Assembly (NCBI RefSeq): GCF_026340975.1
Contig: NZ_JAPEOS010000001.1
Span: 642,501 to 706,500 of the forward strand
DNA length: 64,000 bases
Source of the DNA: Streptomyces sp. NBC_01214
GTDB taxonomy: Bacteria > Actinomycetota > Actinomycetes > Streptomycetales > Streptomycetaceae
Reading direction: 5' to 3'
Position numbers and translations under genes: made by a program. The notes under the pieces are model-generated. The model saw only the letters and a program-made list of their open reading frames with translations, was not told the DNA's origin and searched no databases. This document shows, piece by piece, positions 45,453-53,171 of the stretch. The first letter of the stretch is position 1; every line of letters starts with the position of its first letter.

Positions 45453-45542
45453 ATGGCTATGAAGCATCAGCAGGCGGACCTCACGAAGCGACGGGCAGTA
45501 GACCTGTGTCGCGTCGCCGCCATGCTCTGTCGATCCATGTGA
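45453..45542 (+). CDS. Cysteine-containing leader peptide of the sulfur operon
   Basis: A 29-residue open frame, MAMKHQQADLTKRRAVDLCR, continues VAAMLCRSM and then TGA. The ending LCRVAAMLCRSM with paired Cys-Arg codons is the form of the leader peptides found ahead of sulfur genes in actinomycetes. Slow decoding of the Cys codons when cysteine is scarce is thought to change folding or coupling downstream. It lies 176 bases before the rhodanese gene. No ribosome binding site is seen, so it is probably leaderless. Confidence 0.8.
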   Translation: MAMKHQQADLTKRRAVDLCRVAAMLCRSM

Positions 45543-45718
45543 ACTGTGAGCGCATCCGCTCCATCGACCGGACGACGGCCCCACGGCCCTTCCCGCGTGA
45601 CCGCACCAGCCTCCTGATCACCTGACGCCTCCCCGCTCAGGACCTCGAGCGCACCCGCAGGCACGTAGTACGCGTTACCAGCACAGCCCCGCCGCACACT
45701 GCCCCGGAGGAGAACACC
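45543..45718 (+). promoter_or_regulatory. Attenuation-type spacer between leader peptide and rhodanese gene
   Basis: 176 bases without a gene. It should carry whatever RNA structure links leader translation to expression of the downstream operon. Short complementary GC-rich stretches are present, but I could not identify a dominant terminator/antiterminator pair by eye. A good CCGGAGGAG ribosome binding site precedes ATG 45719. Confidence 0.5.
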
Positions 45719-46564
45719 ATGAGCCGCAGCGACGTCCTCGTAGACGCCGACTGGGTCGAGGCCCACCTGAACGACGCCCATGTCGTCATCGTCGAGGTGG
45801 ACGAGGACACGTCCGCGTACGACAAGAACCACATCACCAACGCCGTCCGGATCGACTGGAAGAGCGACCTCCAGGACCCGGTCCGCCGCGACTTCGTGGA
45901 CCAGGAGGGCTTCGAGAAGCTCCTCTCCGCCAAGGGCATCTCCAACGACGACACCGTCGTCCTCTACGGCGGCAACAACAACTGGTTCGCGTCCTACGCC
46001 TACTGGTACTTCAAGCTCTACGGCCACCAGGACGTCAAGCTCCTCGACGGCGGCCGCAAGAAGTGGGAGCTCGACTCCCGCGACCTGGTCGACGGCAAGG
46101 ACGTCCCGAACCGCCCGGCCACCCAGTACAAGGCCAAGCCCCAGGACACCTCCATCCGCGCCTTCCGCGACGACGTCGTGGCCGCGATCGGCTCCCTGAA
46201 CCTGGTCGACGTCCGTTCGCCCGACGAGTTCTCCGGCAAGCTGCTCGCCCCGGCGCACCTGCCGCAGGAGCAGTCGCAGCGCCCCGGTCACGTGCCGAGC
46301 GCCCGCAACATCCCGTGGTCGAAGAACGCCAACGACGACGGCACCTTCAAGTCGGACGACGAGCTGACCGCCCTCTACCAGGCGGAGCAGGTCGATCTGG
46401 CGAAGGACACCATCGCCTACTGCCGCATCGGTGAGCGCTCCGCGCTCACGTGGTTCGTGCTGCACGAGCTCCTGGGCCAGGAGAACGTCAAGAACTACGA
46501 CGGTTCGTGGACCGAGTACGGCTCGCTCGTCGGCGTGCCGATCGAGCTCGGCGCCAACAAGTAA
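45719..46564 (+). CDS. Thiosulfate sulfurtransferase (rhodanese), CysA2/SseA-like
   Basis: This 281-residue protein has two rhodanese domains. The second, catalytic domain carries the active-site loop YCRIGERSALTW with the persulfide Cys. The first, inactive domain has VVLYGGNNNWFASYAYWYFK. The linker ends in HVPSARNIPW, typical of the family. It moves sulfane sulfur from thiosulfate to acceptors. It lies behind the cysteine leader peptide and directly upstream of the DUF1416 gene, the usual actinobacterial pairing (cysA2-sseC). Confidence 0.94.
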   Translation: MSRSDVLVDADWVEAHLNDAHVVIVEVDEDTSAYDKNHITNAVRIDWKSDLQDPVRRDFVDQEGFEKLLSAKGISNDDTVVLYGGNNNWFASYAYWYFKLYGHQDVKLLDGGRKKWELDSRDLVDGKDVPNRPATQYKAKPQDTSIRAFRDDVVAAIGSLNLVDVRSPDEFSGKLLAPAHLPQEQSQRPGHVPSARNIPWSKNANDDGTFKSDDELTALYQAEQVDLAKDTIAYCRIGERSALTWFVLHELLGQENVKNYDGSWTEYGSLVGVPIELGANK

Positions 46565-46628
46565 CCAGACGGACGACCGGGCACGCGACGCCCTCGTAGT
46601 ACGACCTCTCTAGGACAGGACAGAGAAC

Positions 46629-46919
46629 ATGTGTGGAGCACAGATCGGCGGGCCCGACCTCGCGACGCTGAAGCCCGGTGAGACCGCCATCCAGGGCCAG
46701 ATCACCAAGGACGGCGAGCCGGTGTCCGGCTACGTCCGCCTGCTGGACTCGACCGGCGAGTTCACCGCGGAGGTCCCGACCTCGGCGACCGGCCAGTTCC
46801 GCTTCTACGCCGCCACCGGCTCCTGGACGCTGCGGGCGCTCATCCCGGGTGCCCAGGCGGACCGTGCCGTGGTCGTCGCCGAGGCCGGCGGCGTGACGGA
46901 TGTGGCGATCGCGGTCTGA
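46629..46919 (+). CDS. DUF1416 protein, SseC-like sulfur metabolism partner
   Basis: This 96-residue protein has the DUF1416 pattern: MCGAQIGGPDLATLKPGETA at the N-terminus, then a beta-sandwich of the transthyretin-like type (GYVRLLDSTGEFTAEVPTSA; FRFYAATGSWTLRALIPGA). The N-terminal Cys2 is conserved in the family as I know it. It follows the rhodanese gene by 64 bases and lies before a strong terminator. Confidence 0.92.
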   Translation: MCGAQIGGPDLATLKPGETAIQGQITKDGEPVSGYVRLLDSTGEFTAEVPTSATGQFRFYAATGSWTLRALIPGAQADRAVVVAEAGGVTDVAIAV

Positions 46920-46951
46920 GCACCGCACCTGTGATCGCCTGATCGAACGGC

Positions 46952-47006
46952 CGAAGGGCCGCACCCCCGGGGGTTGGACGCCACTGGAACGGGGTGCGGC
47001 CCTTCG
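46952..47006 (+). terminator. Terminator of the rhodanese-DUF1416 operon
   Basis: CGAAGGGCCGCACCCC (46952-46967) pairs perfectly with GGGGTGCGGCCCTTCG (46991-47006) across a 23-base loop. It lies 32 bases after the DUF1416 stop. Confidence 0.88.
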
Positions 47007-47054
47007 TGCCGTCCGCGCCCTTGCGGGCGGGGGCGCCGGATCTACGCTGGAGGC

Positions 47055-47318
47055 ATGTACGCCCGGCGCCGGCGCGCCTACTTCCTGCTCATGGGCGGAT
47101 GCCTGGTCCTCTTCGTCTCCGCCTGGACCTTCGTGCGCCTGCTGTCGGTGGAGGCGGCGGTGGCCATGTGCGTGGTCGCGATGGTCATCCCGCCGGTCGC
47201 CGCGATGATCGCCAATCGGCGCGGCCCGGACGACCGCTGGTGGGACGATCCCTCGGGCGATCCGAAGTCCGACGAGTGGTGGGACGAACTGGATGGAAAG
47301 CGGCGTCACGAGGACTGA
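47055..47318 (+). CDS. DUF3099 small membrane protein
   Basis: This 87-residue protein has a basic start (MYARRRRAYFLLMGGCLVLF), two membrane helices (LLMGGCLVLFVSAWTFV; VAMCVVAMVIPPVAAMI) and an acidic Trp-rich tail (DDRWWDDPSGDPKSDEWWDE). This is the DUF3099 pattern in actinobacteria. ATG 47055 has GGAGG upstream. Function unknown. Confidence 0.85.
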   Translation: MYARRRRAYFLLMGGCLVLFVSAWTFVRLLSVEAAVAMCVVAMVIPPVAAMIANRRGPDDRWWDDPSGDPKSDEWWDELDGKRRHED

Positions 47319-47404
47319 AACCTCACGAGACGAGAATGTGATCTTCCCTCGTACAACTGCTCCCTCGCGGTGCGGGTCAAGGGGTACGCGCGGGTAACCA
47401 ACTC

Positions 47405-48217
47405 GTGCCTGCAGTCCTGTGGGGGACCCCTTTGGAACACGAACAGACCATCCCGGAGCCACAGAAAGAGGGGGAGAGCGCACCGGAGTCGGACACTTCG
47501 GTCCCGCGCCGCCGGGTGAGGCGCACGGCTTTCCTGATCGCGGGCGCGGCAGCGCTCGGCGTCCTCGCCGGGACGATCACCGGCTACGCGGTCCAGTACC
47601 ACCGCGAGCCCACCCCGCTACCGCCGCTGGCCCAGCAGAAGGTGGCCGCACCGCAGCCGCAGGCGATGAGCGACGCCACGACCAAGCGCTCGATCAACGC
47701 CAACCGCTGGCACAAGGCGGACGAGGAGCTGGCCAAGAAGCTGGTGGAGGTGCCCGGAGGCACGCAGGACAGTTTCTCCGGTCCGGTATCCCCGGACGCG
47801 TTCTCCGCGGACTACTTCGTCGAGCCCGCCGGCGGCCTGGGCGGGCTCGGCCGGAAGATCAAGCGCATCGCCACCGCGCGGTGGAACGAGGGCGACAGGG
47901 ACTTCGTCGAGATCCACCTGCTCCAGTTCCGTGACCGCAACGGAGCCGAGGACTTCTATGCGGGCGTCCTGGAGTACATGCCCGAGGGGAAGCACGCGGG
48001 CAACTCGGGCAAGGAGTTTCCCGTCGCCCCGGCGGACTACGGCCACATGTGGATCTCCGAGAAGCGGCAGAAGCCCGGCTACCACCCGATGCGCCTGAGC
48101 CGTGTCCTGGTCCGCCACGGCGACATCGTGATGAGCGTCGAGTGGACGAACAACCGCGGAGACGTCGACGAGAAGGCACTGGTCGAGCTGGCCAAGCGAC
48201 AGATGGAGCGGCTGTGA
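47405..48217 (+). CDS. Membrane-anchored extracytoplasmic protein, first of three coupled genes
   Basis: This protein of about 270 residues has an acidic cytoplasmic head (EHEQTIPEPQKEGESAPESD), one membrane helix (FLIAGAAALGVLAGTITGYA) and an extracytoplasmic domain of about 200 residues (WNEGDRDFVEIHLLQFRDRN; GDIVMSVEWTNNRGDVDEKA). The start may be GTG 47405 or TTG 47432; the latter has GGGGGA at proper spacing and resembles the short MSEQ starts of its two neighbours. The stop overlaps the next GTG start by four bases. No family recognised. Confidence 0.75.
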   Translation: MPAVLWGTPLEHEQTIPEPQKEGESAPESDTSVPRRRVRRTAFLIAGAAALGVLAGTITGYAVQYHREPTPLPPLAQQKVAAPQPQAMSDATTKRSINANRWHKADEELAKKLVEVPGGTQDSFSGPVSPDAFSADYFVEPAGGLGGLGRKIKRIATARWNEGDRDFVEIHLLQFRDRNGAEDFYAGVLEYMPEGKHAGNSGKEFPVAPADYGHMWISEKRQKPGYHPMRLSRVLVRHGDIVMSVEWTNNRGDVDEKALVELAKRQMERL

Positions 48218-49074
48218 GCGAGCAGCGGAACGTGACCGACCCCGAGGCCGCTGCCGAAGCCGAGGTGCCGGTCGTCGTCCGGCCCGAGCAGGAGCAGCCC
48301 GCCACCGCCGGGGCCGTGCGCAAGGGGAACCGCAAGGTGGCCGTGCTGGTGGCGGCGGCCGTGGGTGTCGTCGCCCTCGCGGGCTCCGGCCTCTGGGCCG
48401 CGAAGGCGCTCGACGACGCCGATCGCACTTCTCCGACGCGGTACTGGTTGAGCGAGGACCACACGACGGGGGGCACGCAGCCCCCGGTGCCGTCCGTGCC
48501 GTCCGTGCCGCCCAACGAACTGACGGGCAAGCTGCTGCCGTTGCCCAAGCACTACTGGCCCGGCCCCGACATCGACGCCGAGGGCAACGACTACTACGTC
48601 CCGGCCGAGAAGGCGCTGCAGAGTTTCAAGGACGCCCGTACGGGTCTCTCCGGCGGCGAGCGCGCCGAGCGGGACAAGATGCTGGCGGACCTGAGGCTCA
48701 AGGGCTTGGCGGGCCGCAGCTACGCCAGGGGCGAGGGGTACGGCTCCGCCATCGCCGAGATCCAGCTCGTCCAGGCCGATCCGCAGCAGATCGCCAAGTT
48801 CGGTGAGTTCGCCAAGAAGCTGATCGAACTCACCGCGGCGGGCGGCGAGGCGCCCCAGATCGACGGTCACGCCCAGGCCAAGTGCGGGCTGGACCAGCTC
48901 AGCGGTGGGGAGGGCGACAAGAAGAAGATCGACGCCCTCGACTGCGTGGCCGTGGAGGGGGACGTACTGGTCACCTTCCGGATGTACGGGTCCAAGGGGT
49001 TCGCGGTGAAGGACGCCGCGGGCCTGTTCAAGCAGCAACTCGACCACCTCAAGTCCCCCGGAGAGTCCGCGTGA
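48214..49074 (+). CDS. Membrane-anchored extracytoplasmic protein, second of three coupled genes
   Basis: This 286-residue protein has the same plan as its neighbours: acidic head (MSEQRNVTDPEAAAEAEVPV), one membrane helix (VAVLVAAAVGVVALAGSGLW), Pro/Thr linker, then an extracytoplasmic domain with LLPLPKHYWPGPDIDAEGND and two Cys (AKCGLDQ; ALDCVAVE) that may form a disulfide. GTG 48214 overlaps the previous stop (GTGA), and the end overlaps the next GTG in the same way. Function unknown. Confidence 0.8.
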   Translation: MSEQRNVTDPEAAAEAEVPVVVRPEQEQPATAGAVRKGNRKVAVLVAAAVGVVALAGSGLWAAKALDDADRTSPTRYWLSEDHTTGGTQPPVPSVPSVPPNELTGKLLPLPKHYWPGPDIDAEGNDYYVPAEKALQSFKDARTGLSGGERAERDKMLADLRLKGLAGRSYARGEGYGSAIAEIQLVQADPQQIAKFGEFAKKLIELTAAGGEAPQIDGHAQAKCGLDQLSGGEGDKKKIDALDCVAVEGDVLVTFRMYGSKGFAVKDAAGLFKQQLDHLKSPGESA

Positions 49075-50105
49075 GCGAGCAGACCACCACCGGCACCGAG
49101 GGGGAGGCCGTGCCGCCCGTGCCCGCCGCCGAGCCCTCGCCCGCGCCGCAGGCCCCCGCGGCCACCGAGGCCGTGACCGTGCCCGAGGCCGAGCCCACCC
49201 CCTCGGTCACCCCCACGGTCACGCCCGCGCCCGCGCCCGCGGCTGCTCCCGCGGCAGAGGCCGCCCCCGTACCCGAGGCCAGCCCCTGGGCCGCCCCGCC
49301 CGCCCCGCCCAAGGACCGGCGGGGGCTGTTCGCCGCCCTGCGCTGGACCGCCGCCGTCGCCGTCTTCGCCGCCGTCGGCACGGGGGTCGCGTACGGGATC
49401 ACGGTGCCCGAGCGCACCGACATCCCCGGCCTGTCCACCGAGGACGACGGCCGCTGGACGTTCCCGGAGCTGTCCCAGCCCGCGCTGCCCGCCGGCGCCC
49501 CGGTGCCCCAGGGCCCGGACAACAAGGACGGGACGCACTACGCGAGGCTCAACGGCCTGCTGCTGCCCGCCCCCGTGGGCGCCAAGGTCGACGACACGGT
49601 CAAGGCGGACAAGGACGGGGTGGTGTCGGTCGACGCCTTCCTGGAGGAGTACACGTCCGAGGCCCGCGAAAAGCTGAAGCAGTCCCTCGAATGGGACGGG
49701 CTGCGGCAGATCACCGGCCGGGGCTGGACGACGGCGGACGGCACGCGGACGCACGTGTACCTGCTGCGCTTCCACTCCTCGGGCTTCGTGGACGCGTTCA
49801 AGGGCTGCGACAGCAACGCGCAGCTGAACGGCGTCTCGGCCCTGGACCTGGACGACGTGTGGAGCAAGGCCAAGAACAGCCAGATGAACAGCACCACGCT
49901 GGACTTTCCGGGAGCGGCCAACTTCGACGGCAACGAACTCAGCGTGTACCAGGAAGTGAAGCCCGTCCTCGGGGACGAGCAGACCAAGGTCGGGTGCCTT
50001 CGGACGGGTGATGTCCTGGGCATGGTCATCCAGACCCGCAAGGGCGAGGTGGCCCCCGTCCCCTTCCACCAGTCGGTGATCCTGCAGAGCCAGCTGCTGG
50101 GCTGA
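49071..50105 (+). CDS. Membrane-anchored extracytoplasmic protein, third of three coupled genes
   Basis: This 344-residue protein has a long Pro/Ala/Thr/Glu-rich cytoplasmic head (to about residue 80), a membrane helix (WTAAVAVFAAVGTGVAYGIT) and an extracytoplasmic domain with HYARLNGLLLPAPVGAKVDD and two Cys (FKGCDSN; KVGCLRT). GTG 49071 overlaps the preceding stop (GTGA). The three proteins share topology and a LLLP(A/L)P motif region after the helix, so they look like diverged duplicates acting together in the envelope. Confidence 0.8.
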   Translation: MSEQTTTGTEGEAVPPVPAAEPSPAPQAPAATEAVTVPEAEPTPSVTPTVTPAPAPAAAPAAEAAPVPEASPWAAPPAPPKDRRGLFAALRWTAAVAVFAAVGTGVAYGITVPERTDIPGLSTEDDGRWTFPELSQPALPAGAPVPQGPDNKDGTHYARLNGLLLPAPVGAKVDDTVKADKDGVVSVDAFLEEYTSEAREKLKQSLEWDGLRQITGRGWTTADGTRTHVYLLRFHSSGFVDAFKGCDSNAQLNGVSALDLDDVWSKAKNSQMNSTTLDFPGAANFDGNELSVYQEVKPVLGDEQTKVGCLRTGDVLGMVIQTRKGEVAPVPFHQSVILQSQLLG

Positions 50106-50247
50106 CCGCCGGGCCGGTCCCGGGCCGTCCGGGGCCGGTCCAGGGCCGGACCGGGGCTACGGGCCACCTCACACGGTGCGCCCGGCCCCGGGACAGTAGG
50201 CTTGGGAACCGGCCCGTACCCCCCGAACGAATTCCGAGGAGCACCCC

Positions 50248-50349
50248 GTGCTTGAGGCAGTCTTCACCTCCCTGCTGGTCCTGGTCTGCGTCGGCGTCAT
50301 GGCCTTCACCGGCCTGGCCGTCAAGAAGCTGTACCAGGGTCAGCGCTGA
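50248..50349 (+). CDS. 33-residue single-helix membrane peptide
   Basis: A small open frame starts at GTG 50248 with GAGGAG well placed upstream: VLEAVFTSLLVLVCVGVMAF, then TGLAVKKLYQGQR and TGA. It is one hydrophobic helix with a basic tail, so an inner-membrane microprotein. The strong ribosome binding site, clean stop and position just before the nitrobindin-like gene support it. Function unknown. Confidence 0.7.
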   Translation: MLEAVFTSLLVLVCVGVMAFTGLAVKKLYQGQR

Positions 50350-50407
50350 GCATCCGCCCAGCAGACCGCCCCGGAACCCCTCCGACAGATCGCCTGAGCA
50401 GCCATTC

Positions 50408-50980
50408 ATGATCCAGATCCCGTCCGACCTGAACCCGGGCCTCGTCCCCCTCGCCTTCCTCCTCGGCAACTGGGAGGGTGCGGGAGTCTTCGACTTCCCC
50501 GGTGAGGAGAAGTGCAACTTCGGCCAGGAGGTCGTCTTCAGCCACGACGGCCGGGACTTCCTGGAGTACACCTCCCACACCTGGGTCCTCGACGCCGAGG
50601 GCAAGAAGGTGCGCCCGCTGGAGTCCGAGTCGGGCTACTGGCGCATCGACAAGGACCGCAAGGTCGAGATCGTCATGGTCCGCGACCAGGGCGTCGTCGA
50701 GGTCTGGTACGGCGAGCTCGCCGACCAGAAGCCCCAGATCGACCTGGTCACCGACGCGGTCGCCCGCACCGCGGCCTCCGGCCCGTACAGCGGCGGCAAG
50801 CGGCTCTACGGCTACGTGAAGAGCGACCTCATGTGGGTCGGCGAGAAGGCCACCCCGGACGTCGAGCTGCGCCCGTACATGTCGGCCCAGCTGAAGAAGG
50901 TCGTCACGCCCGAGGAGGTCGCCGAGATGGCGCGCAACCTCCCGGACATGCCGGACGACGGCATCGCCTTCTTCCGCTGA
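50408..50980 (+). CDS. Nitrobindin / FABP-like heme-binding protein (DUF1794)
   Basis: This 190-residue beta-barrel protein has the family signature LLGNWEGAGVFDFPG (GxWxGxG) at about 16-30, then EVVFSHDGRDFLEYTSHTWV and SGYWRIDKDRKVEIVMV. Nitrobindins bind ferric heme on a 10-stranded barrel and isomerise peroxynitrite; the distal part of the protein holds the His-bearing strands. ATG 50408 is the only start before the signature. Confidence 0.87.
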   Translation: MIQIPSDLNPGLVPLAFLLGNWEGAGVFDFPGEEKCNFGQEVVFSHDGRDFLEYTSHTWVLDAEGKKVRPLESESGYWRIDKDRKVEIVMVRDQGVVEVWYGELADQKPQIDLVTDAVARTAASGPYSGGKRLYGYVKSDLMWVGEKATPDVELRPYMSAQLKKVVTPEEVAEMARNLPDMPDDGIAFFR

Positions 50981-50989
50981 GCCCACCGG

Positions 50990-51054
50990 CTGTACGCAGG
51001 GCTGGCTGTACGCAGGGCTGTACGCAGGGCTGCACACAGCGCCGTACGCAAGGC
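50990..51054. repeat. Short tandem repeats after the nitrobindin-like gene
   Basis: Three copies of CTGTACGCAGGG in imperfect tandem, followed by degenerate versions (CTGCACACAGC, CCGTACGCAAGG). They lie between the stop codon and the following hairpin. Confidence 0.75.
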
Positions 51055-51099
51055 CGTGCGAAAGGGGGCCGCGGGATCGCCCGCGGTCCCCTTCGCACG
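51055..51099 (+). terminator. Strong hairpin before nur
   Basis: CGTGCGAA...CCGCGGG at 51055-51075 pairs with CCCGCGGTCCCCTTCGCACG at 51080-51099 with one bulge and one mismatch. It is a likely terminator for the nitrobindin-like gene, 27 bases before the nur start. Confidence 0.82.
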
Positions 51100-51125
51100 C
51101 ATACACTGGCCGGGTGGGGAGCAGC

Positions 51126-51569
51126 GTGGACACCGAAAGCTCTGACTGGAAGAGCGACCTGCGGCAGCGCGGATACCGGCTGACACCGCAGCGCCAGCTC
51201 GTGCTCGAAGCGGTCGACGCCCTGGAGCACGCCACCCCGGACGAGATCCTCGTCGAGGTGCGCAAGACCGCCTCCGGGGTCAACATCTCCACCGTCTACC
51301 GCACCCTGGAGCTCCTGGAGGAGCTCAAGCTGGTCTCGCACGCCCACCTCGGGCACGGGGCCCCCACCTACCACCTCGCCGACCGGCACCACCACATCCA
51401 CCTGGTCTGCCGTGACTGCGCCGAGGTCATCGAGGCGGACGTGGACATCGCCGCCGAATTCACGGCGAAGCTCCGTAGCACCTTCGGCTTCGAGACCGAC
51501 ATGAAGCACTTCGCGATCTTCGGTCTGTGCCGCAAGTGCGCTGCCAAGCAGCGTGCCGCTCAGTCGTAG
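51126..51569 (+). CDS. nur: Nickel uptake regulator Nur (Fur family)
   Basis: This 147-residue Fur-family repressor has the winged helix SDLRQRGYRLTPQRQLVLEA and VNISTVYRTLELLEEL. Metal site residues include YHLADRHHHIHLVCRDCAEV (the HHHIH and CxxC pattern) and the second CxxC (LCRKCAAK). The sequence fits Nur of S. coelicolor as I know it, which represses nickel transport and FeSOD genes when nickel is bound. Start GTG 51126 has GGGGAG upstream; GTG 51114 is also in frame. Confidence 0.9.
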   Translation: MDTESSDWKSDLRQRGYRLTPQRQLVLEAVDALEHATPDEILVEVRKTASGVNISTVYRTLELLEELKLVSHAHLGHGAPTYHLADRHHHIHLVCRDCAEVIEADVDIAAEFTAKLRSTFGFETDMKHFAIFGLCRKCAAKQRAAQS

Positions 51570-51590
51570 CAGGGTCGTACGCTTGGTCCC

Positions 51591-52565
51591 ATGACCAGCA
51601 GCCCCTTGCTCCATCTCCCCGGCGCCGTACCGGCCGAAGGCCGTGACGAGGGCGTCGCCGCCCACTACGGCGAGCTGTACGGCGAACAGCGCGCCCTCGC
51701 GGAGGGGCGCGGCTTCGTCGACCTCTCGCACCGCGGAGTCGTCACCGTCAGCGGGCCGGAGCGCCTGAGCTGGCTGCACCTGCTGCTCACCCAGCACCTG
51801 ACGGAGCTGCCGGCCGGGCAGGCCACCGAGGCGCTGATCCTCTCCGCCAACGGGCACATCGAGCACGCGCTCTACCTCGTCGACGACGGCGAGACCACGT
51901 GGGCGCACGTGGAGCCGGGTACCCAGGGCGAGCTGATCGCCTACCTGGAGTCCATGAAGTTCTTCTACCGCGTCGAAGTCGCCGACCGCACCGAGGAGTT
52001 CGCGGTCGTGCACCTCCCGGCCGGCTCCATCACCGAGGTCACCCCGGACAAGGAACACATCGTCCGGGAGACCGCGTACGGCCGGGACGTCTTCCTGCCC
52101 CGCGGCGAGCTGGAGTCGTTCGCCGCCGCGCACGGCCCGGCCGCGGGCCTGCTCGCGTACGAGGCCCTGCGCGTCGAGGCGCACCGGCCGCGGCTCGGCC
52201 AGGAGACCGACCACCGCACCATCCCGCACGAGCTGGGCTGGATCGGTACCGCCGTGCACCTGCAGAAGGGCTGCTACCGCGGCCAGGAGACGGTCGCCCG
52301 CGTCCACAACCTGGGGAAGCCCCCGCGCCGCCTGGTCTTCCTGCACCTGGACGGCTCGGAGGTGCTGCTCCCGGCGCACGGCACGCCGGTGCGGCTCGCC
52401 TCGGACGGGGAGGAGGGCCGTCAGCTGGGCTTCGTGACCACAGCCGTCCGCCACCACGAGCTGGGTCCGATCGCGCTCGCGCTGGTCAAGCGGAACGTGC
52501 CGGTCGACGCGCCGCTGCTGGCCGGGAAGACGGCTGCCGCGCAGGAGGTCGTGGTAGCCCCCTGA
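51591..52565 (+). CDS. ygfZ: YgfZ-type folate-binding protein
   Basis: This 324-residue protein is related to the glycine cleavage T-protein. The YgfZ signature is present at KGCYRGQETVARVHN with the conserved Cys. N-terminal FVDLSHRGVVTVSGPERLSW and the tetrahydrofolate-binding region LGQETDHRTIPHELGWIGT agree. YgfZ helps Fe-S cluster assembly or repair of MiaB-type enzymes. It starts 21 bases after nur. Confidence 0.93.
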   Translation: MTSSPLLHLPGAVPAEGRDEGVAAHYGELYGEQRALAEGRGFVDLSHRGVVTVSGPERLSWLHLLLTQHLTELPAGQATEALILSANGHIEHALYLVDDGETTWAHVEPGTQGELIAYLESMKFFYRVEVADRTEEFAVVHLPAGSITEVTPDKEHIVRETAYGRDVFLPRGELESFAAAHGPAAGLLAYEALRVEAHRPRLGQETDHRTIPHELGWIGTAVHLQKGCYRGQETVARVHNLGKPPRRLVFLHLDGSEVLLPAHGTPVRLASDGEEGRQLGFVTTAVRHHELGPIALALVKRNVPVDAPLLAGKTAAAQEVVVAP

Positions 52566-52577
52566 CCGTTGCGGGCA

Positions 52578-52610
52578 GGCGTCTCAGGCGTCTCAGGCGT
52601 CTCAGATGCC
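52578..52610. repeat. Triplicated GGCGTCTCA between ygfZ and dtd
   Basis: Three tandem copies of the 9-base unit GGCGTCTCA (52579-52605) and a degenerate fourth fill the short convergent gap and end directly at the dtd stop codon. Confidence 0.85.
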
Positions 52611-53036
52611 TCAGATGTCGATGACGATGGTGAACGGGCCGTGATTGGTCAGCGAGACCCGCATGTCCGCGCCGAACAGGCCCGTCTCCACCGTCGCACC
52701 CAGCGCGCGCAACTGCGCCACGACCTCGTCGACCAGCGGCTCGGCCACCGGGCCGGGGGCCGCCGCGTTCCAGGTGGGGCGGCGGCCCTTGCGGGCGTCG
52801 CCGTAGAGCGTGAACTGGGAGATCACCAGCAGCGGTGCGCCGTTGTCGCTACAGGACTTCTCGCCCTCCAGGATCCGTACGGACCACAGTTTGCGGGCCA
52901 GCAGCTCCGCCTTCTCCGGGGTGTCGTCGTGGGTCACCCCCACCAGCACGCACAGCCCCTCGCCGACGATCTCGCCCACGGTCTCGCCGCCCACGACGAC
53001 GCTCGCGCCGTCCACCCTCTGCACCACTGCTCGCAT
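52611..53036 (-). CDS. dtd: D-aminoacyl-tRNA deacylase Dtd
   Basis: This 141-residue enzyme removes D-amino acids mis-attached to tRNA. The family motifs are clear: [13 protein letters not shown] at the start, [15 protein letters not shown] (the SQFTLY motif) and [15 protein letters not shown], holding the NxGPxT/V motif at the C-terminus. ATG 53036 is the conventional start; the frame is open further upstream. Confidence 0.96.
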   Translation of the reverse strand: MRAVVQRVDGASVVVGGETVGEIVGEGLCVLVGVTHDDTPEKAELLARKLWSVRILEGEKSCSDNGAPLLVISQFTLYGDARKGRRPTWNAAAPGPVAEPLVDEVVAQLRALGATVETGLFGADMRVSLTNHGPFTIVIDI

Positions 53037-53171
53037 ACCACCTGTGTACCAGGCTTGCACCCGTCCGGGGTCGATCGGGTGGAGTGGGACTGCGTGGGGG
53101 CTACGGGGAGTGGCACGATGCAAGCAGGCGGTGCGGGTGGCCGCACCGGTCGAGGGGACGGACCCGTTCGA

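Noticed and set aside
51591..52457. 517-codon minus-strand frame opposite ygfZ and nur
   Set aside because: It is a shadow. Nur and YgfZ motifs on the plus strand are decisive.
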